Source: Prevotella sp.
GTDB taxonomy: Bacteria > Bacteroidota > Bacteroidia > Bacteroidales > Bacteroidaceae
NCBI GenBank assembly: GCA_016290175.1
Contig: JAEETD010000018.1
Span: 1 to 42,850 of the forward strand
Direction: 5' to 3'
DNA length: 42,850 nt
Position numbers and translations under genes: made by a program. Below are positions 1 to 6,346 of this stretch, in pieces. The notes under the pieces are model-generated. The model saw only the letters and a program-made list of their open reading frames with translations. It searched no databases and was not told the DNA's origin. Within the stretch, counting starts at the first letter, position 1; every line of letters begins with the position of its first letter.

Positions 1-2829
1 AAGAGCGTTGACGGTAAGAGTGAAACAAATGAAGTGGCTGACTATCCGACCTTTTTCCATGGTATCTTTGAGAAAGCCAGACTGATAGATATCCTGCAGA
101 ACTTTGAGTGCTTTGACCATAAGGATGGGCGCATGGCCAAGATTATGGCCGCCTATCACCAGTATTTCGCTGTGAACAAGGCAGTGACGCATACCCATAC
201 CGCAGTGGGTGGTGACGGAAAGATAGGTGTGTTCTGGCATACGCAAGGCTCAGGCAAGAGTCTGTCGATGGTGTTTTATGTGCACAGGCTGATACAGGAG
301 TTCCCTGAATGTACCATCGTGGTGGTGACGGATAGAAACGATCTTGACCAGCAGCTGTATGAGCAGTTTGCAGGCTGTCAGAAGTTTCTGCGCCAGGAGC
401 CTCAGCGTGTGGGCTTTGACCTGAATGCACAGGGTAAACTGACAAAAACCGCAGGACGCGAAGATCTGGTGCGTAAACTGAAGGATCTGCAGACGGGTGG
501 CATTATCTTTACCACTATCCAGAAGTTTGAGGAAGGCACGGGATTGCTTTCTGACAGACATAACATCATCGTTATTACCGATGAGGCCCACCGTTCACAA
601 TACGGAGAAGAGCATTGGGATGTGAAGGCCGAAAAGATGAAGAAAGGCTACGCCCTGCTGATGCGTGAGGCCCTACCTAATGCCTCGTTTATCGGATTCA
701 CGGGTACGCCCATCTCTCAGCGCGACAGAGACACCAAGGAGGTGTTTGGCGATTATATCGATGTCTACGATATGACACAGGCAGTGGCTGATGGTGCCAC
801 GAAGCCCGTATATTATGAGAGTCGTGTGATCAATCTGAACCTGAACGAAGAGGCGCTGAAGAAACTCGATGAGGAGTTTGACCTCCTGGCAGAAGAGGGT
901 GCCACAGAGGAGCAGATCAATAAGGTGCGCAGGGATAACAGCGGACTGAAAGAAATACTCTGTCATCCTGACACGATAGCCAGTCTGTGTAAGGACATTG
1001 TGCAGCACTATGAGGAGAACCGCCAGTATGAACTGACGGGTAAGGCGATGATTGTGGCCTATAACAAGGAGGCTGCGGTGAAAATCTATCGCAAGCTGCT
1101 GGAGTTGCGTCCTCAGTGGGTAGACAAGATGCATGTGGTGGCCAGTGCTGCCAATACGGACAACCCTGATTGGGCCGATGTGATCCAGCCAAAGAAGAAC
1201 CGCGAATATGCAGCCATGTTTAAGGAGGACAACTCACCGATGAAGATAGCAATCGTGGTGGATATGTGGCTGACGGGATTTGATGTGCCCAGCCTCGCCA
1301 CGATGTATGTCTACAAGCCTATGAAGGATCATAACCTGATGCAGGCCATTGCCCGTGTGAACCGTGTGTTCCCAGAAAAGGAGGGTGGACTGATTGTGGA
1401 CTATGTAGGCATCGCCCAGGCTTTGAAACAGGCTATGCAGGACTATACCAGCCGTGACCGCAAGCAGTTTGGTGATCCGGATATTGCGAAGACGGCCAAG
1501 GTGAAGTTCCAGGAGAAGATGGAAATCTGTCGTGACCTGTTGCACGGCTTCGACTATACGAACTTCTACACAGGCACAGACTCCGGTCGCTCGATGTTGA
1601 TCAGGGGTGGCCTGAACTTTATGCTGGCGCCAGAGCGTGAAGGAAAAAGAAAGGATTTTATCAAGGAAAGTCAGCTGCTGCACAATGCGTTGACGCTCTG
1701 CCGATCGCTCGTTCCTCAGCAAGAGAAATTAGAGGCTGCCTTCATGGATGCCGTGAGGGTGCTGCTGATTCGCTTTACCCAAAGTCATAGCCCTATTTCA
1801 AGAAAAGACATCAATGAAAGGATAGCCAGCCTGCTGGAGCAGAGCATCCAGAGCACAGGCGTTGTCAAACTGACCACTGAAAGAGAGTTCTCGCTCTTCG
1901 ACGAAGGCTTTATTCAGGAGCTGAAGAAGATGAAGGAAAAGAATCTGGCTGTGCAGCTGCTGGAACGTCTGGTGAAAGAGCAGATCCGGAAGTATGAGCG
2001 CACAAATATTGTGCAGAGTCTGAAGTTCAGCGAGATGATGAATAATGCCCTTTCGAACTATCTGAAAGGTATGCTCACCAATGAAGAGGTGATTGAAGAG
2101 CTGCTGAGAATGGCTGCTGAGATAAAGAAGACCGAAGAAGAGGGTAATGAGTTGGGGCTGAATGCTGAGGAGAAAGCCTTCTATGATGCCCTGACATCGC
2201 CAGAAGGCATCAAAGAGGCCTACAGCAATGAGGAGTTTATTGCACTGACGAAGGAGCTCACCGAACAGCTTCGCAAGAACCGTACCATCGACTGGAATAA
2301 GAAAGAGTCAGCCCGAGCCAAGATGCGTGTGTTGGTGAAGCGACTTCTGAAAAAATATAAATATCCTCCCGAGGGTCAGGAGCAGGCTCTGAGAACGGTG
2401 ATGGCCCAGTGTAATAAGTGGGCAGATGATGAGGATAACTTTGATACGGTTGAAATGGCCAAGGAAGTGGCTAACGAACTGGCAGAAGATGGAAAAACCA
2501 TTATTCAGCATATCACCATCCAGAATCATTTCCACAAGACGGTGAAGAAGGTCGTCAACAGAGATACACGTCTTATACCGCCAGGATCTTTGCTCGAAGA
2601 CGTTGAGGAAGACAATGAGGTCCGGAAACTCATCCATAATATGATGGAACTATATGAGGGAACGACCATCTTGAAGATCACGGCTGAATGCCAAAAGGAA
2701 TTCGGAGAGAAATACTTCAGCATGAGTCGTAAGGAGTGGCATCACCTGATAGGTGACTATGTCAGGGATGTGACGGAAAGACCAGAATTAAAGGATGATG
2801 AGGCGTTCAGATACTCTTTAGCAGGATAA
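1..2829 (+). CDS. hsdR: Type I restriction enzyme R subunit (HsdR), 5'-truncated by the window
   Basis: ATP-dependent translocase/endonuclease subunit of a type I restriction-modification complex. The reading frame is open from base 1 with no stop, so the gene starts upstream; the GTG at 34 is not a convincing start. Visible SF2 helicase motifs: Walker A HTQGSGKS (238-261), motif II DEAH (580-591), motif III FTGTP (about 697-711), then TGFDVP and QAIARVNR of motifs V and VI (about 1273-1365). The remaining part, rich in Lys and Glu, matches the DUF3387-type C-terminal helical region of HsdR. The N-terminal PD-(D/E)xK nuclease domain should lie outside the window, as should hsdM and hsdS, which are not seen here. 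The C-terminus looks intact. Family assignment is secure; whether the whole gene is functional cannot be judged. Confidence 0.93.
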   Translation, partial: KSVDGKSETNEVADYPTFFHGIFEKARLIDILQNFECFDHKDGRMAKIMAAYHQYFAVNKAVTHTHTAVGGDGKIGVFWHTQGSGKSLSMVFYVHRLIQEFPECTIVVVTDRNDLDQQLYEQFAGCQKFLRQEPQRVGFDLNAQGKLTKTAGREDLVRKLKDLQTGGIIFTTIQKFEEGTGLLSDRHNIIVITDEAHRSQYGEEHWDVKAEKMKKGYALLMREALPNASFIGFTGTPISQRDRDTKEVFGDYIDVYDMTQAVADGATKPVYYESRVINLNLNEEALKKLDEEFDLLAEEGATEEQINKVRRDNSGLKEILCHPDTIASLCKDIVQHYEENRQYELTGKAMIVAYNKEAAVKIYRKLLELRPQWVDKMHVVASAANTDNPDWADVIQPKKNREYAAMFKEDNSPMKIAIVVDMWLTGFDVPSLATMYVYKPMKDHNLMQAIARVNRVFPEKEGGLIVDYVGIAQALKQAMQDYTSRDRKQFGDPDIAKTAKVKFQEKMEICRDLLHGFDYTNFYTGTDSGRSMLIRGGLNFMLAPEREGKRKDFIKESQLLHNALTLCRSLVPQQEKLEAAFMDAVRVLLIRFTQSHSPISRKDINERIASLLEQSIQSTGVVKLTTEREFSLFDEGFIQELKKMKEKNLAVQLLERLVKEQIRKYERTNIVQSLKFSEMMNNALSNYLKGMLTNEEVIEELLRMAAEIKKTEEEGNELGLNAEEKAFYDALTSPEGIKEAYSNEEFIALTKELTEQLRKNRTIDWNKKESARAKMRVLVKRLLKKYKYPPEGQEQALRTVMAQCNKWADDEDNFDTVEMAKEVANELAEDGKTIIQHITIQNHFHKTVKKVVNRDTRLIPPGSLLEDVEEDNEVRKLIHNMMELYEGTTILKITAECQKEFGEKYFSMSRKEWHHLIGDYVRDVTERPELKDDEAFRYSLAG

Positions 2830-2856
2830 ATTGATAAAATAAATATTGTTAATCGC

Positions 2857-2887
2857 TTTGGGGTGTGGAGGAAATTATTTACCTTTG
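2857..2887 (+). promoter_or_regulatory. Bacteroidetes-type promoter upstream of a structured RNA
   Basis: TTTG at 2857-2860, a 19-bp gap and TACCTTTG at 2880-2887 match the Bacteroidetes housekeeping promoter (-33 TTTG, -7 TAnnTTTG). Transcription should begin around 2892-2897, about 260 nt before the first clear protein start (3156), so the transcript begins with the structured region at 2904-3076. Confidence 0.7.
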
Positions 2888-2892
2888 CAGCC

Positions 2893-3080
2893 ATAAAGAT
2901 TTTTTAGGACTAAAAGCTTGACAGCTTTTCTCGCTGACTTAGACCGCTAATCAAGTAAACCACGGGAAGAAACAGTTGCCAGCTTGCGCTCCGGCGTGAG
3001 TACTGGCAGTATGTTCGTGGTTAAACTGTAGCGGTCTAAAGTCTGGCATCTGCCTTGCTCACGCTTTTAGAACTAATGAC
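2893..3080 (+). ncRNA. Candidate structured RNA or long 5' leader with competing helices
   Basis: A long rod-like fold can be drawn. TTAG 2904-2907 pairs with CTAA 3073-3076 and CTAAAAGC 2910-2917 with GCTTTTAG 3063-3070. GACTTAGACCGCTA 2936-2949 pairs with 3029-3043, with one bulged A. AACCACG 2958-2964 pairs with CGTGGTT 3016-3022 and TGCCAG 2977-2982 with CTGGCA 3003-3008. The apical helix 2983-3000 closes on a UNCG-type loop, C(TCCG)G. Competing pairings also exist: AAAAGC 2912-2917 with GCTTTT 2924-2929, GCGTGAG 2994-3000 with CTCACGC 3058-3064, and a second CTGGCA at 3043-3048. No intrinsic terminator follows, so this may be a leader of the 3156 gene or an RNA processed from it. A tiny ORF, MRIFNRYY, lies at 3101-3127. 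I recognise no Rfam family; a 6S-like rod is one alternative. Confidence 0.55.
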
Positions 3081-3155
3081 AAGAAACCAACACCAAGACC
3101 ATGAGGATTTTTAATAGATATTATTAGTATTAACAAAAAATGGATTAAAAGAATC

Positions 3156-3371
3156 ATGGATCAAACAGAACAGACACCGCCGAAGAGCGGCGGTATTCAG
3201 AACATCTACTATGGAACAGTTCAGAAGGTGGTTAACGTGCATCGCAGAATAAACATCAATAAAAACAAGTTTGAGAAACCCGTGGGGGCTGTTGTTTTGC
3301 CCGGTTTTGGGAAAAATACAAAAAACTTTATTGATATAAAGAAAAGAGCAGAGAATGGAGAAGAAAAATAA
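3156..3371 (+). CDS. Small hypothetical protein with KFEK.VGA motif (71 aa)
   Basis: Not recognised as a named family. The 71-residue product has a polar N-terminus, then INKNKFEKPVGAVV at about residues 35-50, and a charged C-terminus. The same motif occurs near the N-terminus of the next gene (ITNHNKFEKGVGAFI), and the DNA word AACAAGTTTGAGAAA is identical at 3264-3278 and 3418-3432, which suggests the two are distant paralogues. There is no signal peptide or membrane helix. It is the first good ORF after the structured RNA and overlaps the next gene by 17 bp, so the two are probably co-expressed. Function unknown. Confidence 0.6.
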   Translation: MDQTEQTPPKSGGIQNIYYGTVQKVVNVHRRININKNKFEKPVGAVVLPGFGKNTKNFIDIKKRAENGEEK

Positions 3372-3819
3372 GAAGGCCAAGCCGGAAAAGCCGGTGACAG
3401 TACACATCACCAACCACAACAAGTTTGAGAAAGGTGTCGGGGCGTTTATCACGAACCTGAACCATCTGACCATCGTGATGGACAGCGAGGGCAACATGAA
3501 GCTGGATGCCAACCAGGTGCCTGTAATGCCGCATACGGATGTGGATACGGAGGAAAAGCAGCCGGAAGAAGATGATTCGCCAGACTTGATAGAAAGGCTA
3601 AAGCCGATATTCTTCAACAACGAAGATAATGTTAAGCTCTTCTTGAAAGAGATAAACGGTATGAAGCAAAAGGATATTACTGACCTTGTGAACAAGTGGG
3701 TGGATGAAAAGCGGATTTCTGACTATGGGAATAGCCGAAAAGGAGATTTGTGGAGTATTCTCAAAGATGCAGGGTTATACGCAAAATCCAGACAGAACTG
3801 GTGCAGGAGAGTTTTTTAG
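3355..3819 (+). CDS. Hypothetical protein with KFEK.VGA N-terminus and helical C-terminal domain (154 aa)
   Basis: Two-part protein. Residues about 1-60 carry the KFEK.VGA motif shared with the preceding 71-aa product; an acidic linker follows (about 60-78, EEKQPEEDDSP); residues about 79-154 form a compact, mostly helical basic domain (LIERLKPIFFNNEDNVKLFL... ISDYGNSRKGDLWSILKDA...) ending in aromatic and basic residues. The shape of the last domain suggests a nucleic-acid-binding or winged-helix-like module, but this is inference. It overlaps the upstream ORF and ends inside an intrinsic terminator. It belongs to the accessory island. Confidence 0.65.
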   Translation: MEKKNKKAKPEKPVTVHITNHNKFEKGVGAFITNLNHLTIVMDSEGNMKLDANQVPVMPHTDVDTEEKQPEEDDSPDLIERLKPIFFNNEDNVKLFLKEINGMKQKDITDLVNKWVDEKRISDYGNSRKGDLWSILKDAGLYAKSRQNWCRRVF

Positions 3820-3834
3820 CTCTCCTTTATTTTA
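3805..3834 (+). terminator. Intrinsic terminator overlapping the stop codon
   Basis: AGGAGAG (3805-3811) pairs perfectly with CTCTCCT (3820-3826) around an 8-nt loop that contains the stop codon of the 154-aa gene; the T-rich tract TTTATTTTAT follows. It closes the two-gene unit that starts at the promoter at 2857. Confidence 0.65.
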
Positions 3835-3864
3835 TGCCTTAAATCGATATTTCTAAAACCAAAA

Positions 3865-3913
3865 GTTTACGGTTTTAGTTTATAAAAGTTTATAGTTGTT
3901 TATAGTGGTTTAC
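3865..3913 (+). repeat. Five GTTTAY repeats, four spaced exactly 10 bp
   Basis: GTTTAC or GTTTAT begins at 3865, 3878, 3888, 3898 and 3908. The last four starts are exactly 10 bp apart, close to one helical turn, so a protein could bind along one face of the DNA. The array lies between the terminator and the promoter of the replication-type operon. It could be an operator array or an iteron-like origin element; sequence alone cannot separate the two. Confidence 0.6.
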
Positions 3914-3962
3914 GCCCTTCTTCTTTTTGCTTATTTCCCTTCATAGGGCCATGATTTGTGCC

Positions 3963-3970
3963 TAACTTTG
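3963..3970 (+). promoter_or_regulatory. -7 box TAACTTTG of the primase operon
   Basis: TAACTTTG at 3963-3970 fits TAnnTTTG. No convincing -33 TTTG lies 19-21 bp upstream, which may mean the promoter depends on whatever binds the GTTTAY repeats 50 bp upstream. The inferred start near 3976 leaves a leader of about 25 nt before the ATG at 4000. Confidence 0.6.
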
Positions 3971-3999
3971 CGGTGTGTTTAATCAAAATAACATCGCAA

Positions 4000-4335
4000 A
4001 TGCAACAGATTTTTAAAATCGAGGAGATGACTCCTTTGGTGGAGATTCAGCCAAAGGCAGGCAGTCCGAATCAGGACCCCCTCAAGAAAGTGGAAATGAA
4101 TCTGACAGACGGAATTAACACTGTCCGCGCCGAGGCGTTCGGACGCGTGGCAGAGCGGATCGCCAATCTGGTGAAGCCCTACACGAATCAGGAGTTCGTG
4201 GGTGAACTGGCAACGGTAGACTTTACACTGGAGCGTCGCGAGGGCAAGGCCCGCGAGGACGGCTCGAAGACCTGGTTTATGTCGTTTAAGGTGAACGACT
4301 TCGCATTTATCAAGGACATCGTAAAGACATTCTAG
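4000..4335 (+). CDS. Putative OB-fold single-strand DNA-binding-like protein (111 aa)
   Basis: The start is set at ATG 4000 because the longer frame from 3958 would begin inside the -7 promoter box. Residues about 40-105 read as strand-rich segments in an order resembling SSB: V.AEAFGRVAERI, then EFVGELATVDFTLERRE, then DGSKTWFMSFKVNDFAFI, compared with the SSB pattern V...FGK.AE, V.GRL..R.., DG....V.ADE..FL. This likeness was judged by eye and is weak. The acidic C-terminal tail of bacterial SSBs is absent. It is the first gene of the primase operon, which fits a role in DNA handling. It could instead be an unrelated phage protein. Confidence 0.55.
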   Translation: MQQIFKIEEMTPLVEIQPKAGSPNQDPLKKVEMNLTDGINTVRAEAFGRVAERIANLVKPYTNQEFVGELATVDFTLERREGKAREDGSKTWFMSFKVNDFAFIKDIVKTF

Positions 4336-4338
4336 GCT

Positions 4339-5235
4339 ATGGAGAGACAATTGGATTTTTCGAAGCACAAGACCCAGGAGCTGACACTGGAGGATCTGTC
4401 GAGGACTTATATTGAGGATTACCCCAACGGTCAGCCGGTGGGCGGTATCTATCACTTTGCGCTGATCCAGGAGATCCTGAAGAAACTGGAGGCGGCAGGC
4501 CTGAAGCCTGAGGTGCAGCAGATTACGGCAGCCGACAACGGCGACCGCCAGCGTCCGGGCGTGACCATCTATAAGGAGGCGGAAGCCCAGTATGGAGTGG
4601 GGTCGTTTGAGAGCCATGCCCTCAGGCGTGTGTACGCGATCATCAATGTAAAGGACTTTGCGGATAAGGACACGGACTACAACTGTGCGATATCCTATCA
4701 TCAGAAGGCCATCTCAGTAGGCTTCGGTCCTCAGGTGAGGGTTTGCTCGAACATGATGATCATGGGTGCCCGCTATTTCGTCTCGACGAGTTGCATGGGC
4801 GGTATCCTGGAACGACAGGAGAACATGAAGCACGTGGGTGAGCTGCTCGACCATTGCGACGACCTGATAGGCGGGTTCTCGACGAGCGTGGTGGAATGGC
4901 GCGAACGGCTGGCGCAGTTGTCGCAGACCAGTCTGGAGGTGAACCAGTGCCGCGTGATCTTCGGACGCCTGATGGAGGAACGCATCAAGTATGACACACA
5001 GGACAAGAACCTGCATACGAAGATGATCTATCCGCTGAACGACACGTTTATCAAGCGTGCCTACGAGCGCTATCTGGCGTTAATATCGCAGTCGGAGAAC
5101 CAGCAGATTACTGCCTGGGCACTCTACAACATCCTGAATGAAGATCTGAAGCCGAGCAAGGTGGACATGCCGCTGCTGCAGCCTCAGATGGTTCGACTGA
5201 ATGATTTCCTGATGACAGAATTGGACAAGCTATGA
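4339..5235 (+). CDS. DUF3871/DUF932-like phage-plasmid protein (298 aa)
   Basis: Resembles the Bacteroidetes DUF3871 and wider DUF932 proteins found on phages and conjugative elements, whose molecular function is not established. Visible hallmarks are a central strand-rich part with ISVGFGPQVRVCSNMMIMG (residues about 118-136, matching the usual 'VCTN' block), a helical middle with QCRVIFGRLMEERI (about 202-215) and a C-terminal segment ITAWALYNILNED...KVDM (about 257-277), like the end of DUF3871. Starts 3 bp after the SSB-like gene and overlaps the next gene by 4 bp (ATGA), so translation is likely coupled. Confidence 0.6.
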   Translation: MERQLDFSKHKTQELTLEDLSRTYIEDYPNGQPVGGIYHFALIQEILKKLEAAGLKPEVQQITAADNGDRQRPGVTIYKEAEAQYGVGSFESHALRRVYAIINVKDFADKDTDYNCAISYHQKAISVGFGPQVRVCSNMMIMGARYFVSTSCMGGILERQENMKHVGELLDHCDDLIGGFSTSVVEWRERLAQLSQTSLEVNQCRVIFGRLMEERIKYDTQDKNLHTKMIYPLNDTFIKRAYERYLALISQSENQQITAWALYNILNEDLKPSKVDMPLLQPQMVRLNDFLMTELDKL

Positions 5236-5789
5236 AAGAAGAGGAGAAGGATTCCGGATTGCAGAACCGGAATATCGAGAGTGATGCCCAGTTGGTGATG
5301 GAGGACGAGGAGGAGTATGCCTCGCGCCCCAAGACCAAGCCTGCGAAGCAGATCAAGGGCAGATTGCTGATATGGCCGGATACGAAGCAGTATTACTTCG
5401 AGGGCCGCAAGGATCATCCTGAGATGAAGCAGGAGGTGGTGCACGACAAGGGCGGCGTAAGGATTGCGAAGACCTGCGGTGAGAAGGAGAGCTCGTATAT
5501 CCTGAAGGTGAAATGTCCGGCTGACGTGCAGGACTATGAGAGTCTGTTGTGCCACAAGGTGGTGGACTCGCTGAAGGGCAAGATGAAGAACGAGCCGCAG
5601 TTCAGCAAGCCGCACTTCCTGATTGACCGGGATGACCTGCAGGCGTGGATCAGGAAGAAAGAGAAGAAACTGCGCTGCATCATGACACTGGATCTGAACA
5701 AGTCGCCTGAATCGGCATTCCTGGACTTGTCAAATCTGGTTTCGGAGATCAATAAACTATTGTATAATTCAAAAAACCTTGTGAAATGA
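5232..5789 (+). CDS. Hypothetical island protein (185 aa)
   Basis: Not recognised. The first 40 residues are polar, acidic then basic, and look disordered. Residues about 42-100 are strand-rich (KGRLLIWPDTKQYYFEG...), and the C-terminal half is Lys-rich and helical. No signal peptide or membrane helix. The start codon overlaps the stop of the DUF3871-like gene (ATGA), and its own stop overlaps the next start in the same way, so it is a core member of the operon. Confidence 0.6.
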   Translation: MKEEEKDSGLQNRNIESDAQLVMEDEEEYASRPKTKPAKQIKGRLLIWPDTKQYYFEGRKDHPEMKQEVVHDKGGVRIAKTCGEKESSYILKVKCPADVQDYESLLCHKVVDSLKGKMKNEPQFSKPHFLIDRDDLQAWIRKKEKKLRCIMTLDLNKSPESAFLDLSNLVSEINKLLYNSKNLVK

Positions 5790-6019
5790 ATATTAACTTA
5801 CTCGTGAAGGTTTTGAACCTTCTGATTTCGCTCCTGACGCTTGTGATCAGGATGCTGGAGAAAAAGGCGGAGAAAGAGGTCGCCAGACAGAACGCACCAA
5901 ATATCGACCCGAAAGTGCAGGAAACCCTTGACAGGCTGAGTGACGAACAGCTGGTGCAGGCCATTGCCTGCAGGAGTGACCGCCTGAAGGATGAGGTGGA
6001 TTTTCTTGACTATGTATAG
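5786..6019 (+). CDS. Small hypothetical protein with hydrophobic N-terminal helix (77 aa)
   Basis: Residues 1-23 (MNINLLVKVLNLLISLLTLV...) form a strongly hydrophobic helix, either a membrane anchor or a buried amphipathic helix. The rest is charged and helical and ends in an acidic stretch (DEVDFLDYV). Coupled to the upstream gene by a 4-bp ATGA overlap. A small membrane-anchored protein in a replication operon is unusual; tethering of the replication machinery or a holin-like role are possibilities without direct support. Confidence 0.55.
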   Translation: MNINLLVKVLNLLISLLTLVIRMLEKKAEKEVARQNAPNIDPKVQETLDRLSDEQLVQAIACRSDRLKDEVDFLDYV

Positions 6020-6031
6020 GAGGAGGCCGAT

Positions 6032-6334
6032 ATGAAAGCAGTTACGTCGACTACAATCCAAATGCTGATGGAGGAAAGCAGACACCCTGACGTGGTTCAG
6101 GGTTATGCTTTCGCCGTGAAGAACTTCTATTTCGGTTGCCAGTATACAGCCGAAAGACTCCTGAATGTGGTCTGTATGGAGTTTGATCTGTTTAAGTTCA
6201 AATACGAGCTCATCAAGACCTATATGTGCTGGCTGGAGGAAAACCGTCTGGAGAACAGCGAAATGAATGCACGCACCTTTATCCATGAGTTCCGGCGGGA
6301 AGTGGCGAAGCGGATGTTCCAGAAATTCCAATAG
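6032..6334 (+). CDS. Small all-helical hypothetical protein (100 aa)
   Basis: Predicted to be almost entirely helical, with Cys at about positions 36, 48 and 65 and many aromatic residues (YAFAVKNFYFGCQYTAERLL). No family recognised. An AGGAGGAGG tract just upstream of the ATG, at 6019-6027, is an unusually good Shine-Dalgarno sequence for this organism and supports the start. Lies 12 bp after the 77-aa gene and 12 bp before the primase gene. Confidence 0.6.
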   Translation: MKAVTSTTIQMLMEESRHPDVVQGYAFAVKNFYFGCQYTAERLLNVVCMEFDLFKFKYELIKTYMCWLEENRLENSEMNARTFIHEFRREVAKRMFQKFQ

Positions 6335-6346
6335 GAGAGAACAGTT

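Noticed and set aside
2893..3080. Retron msr-msd RNA
   Set aside because: Flanking complementary ends fit loosely, but no reverse transcriptase gene is present downstream and the branching G context is not evident.
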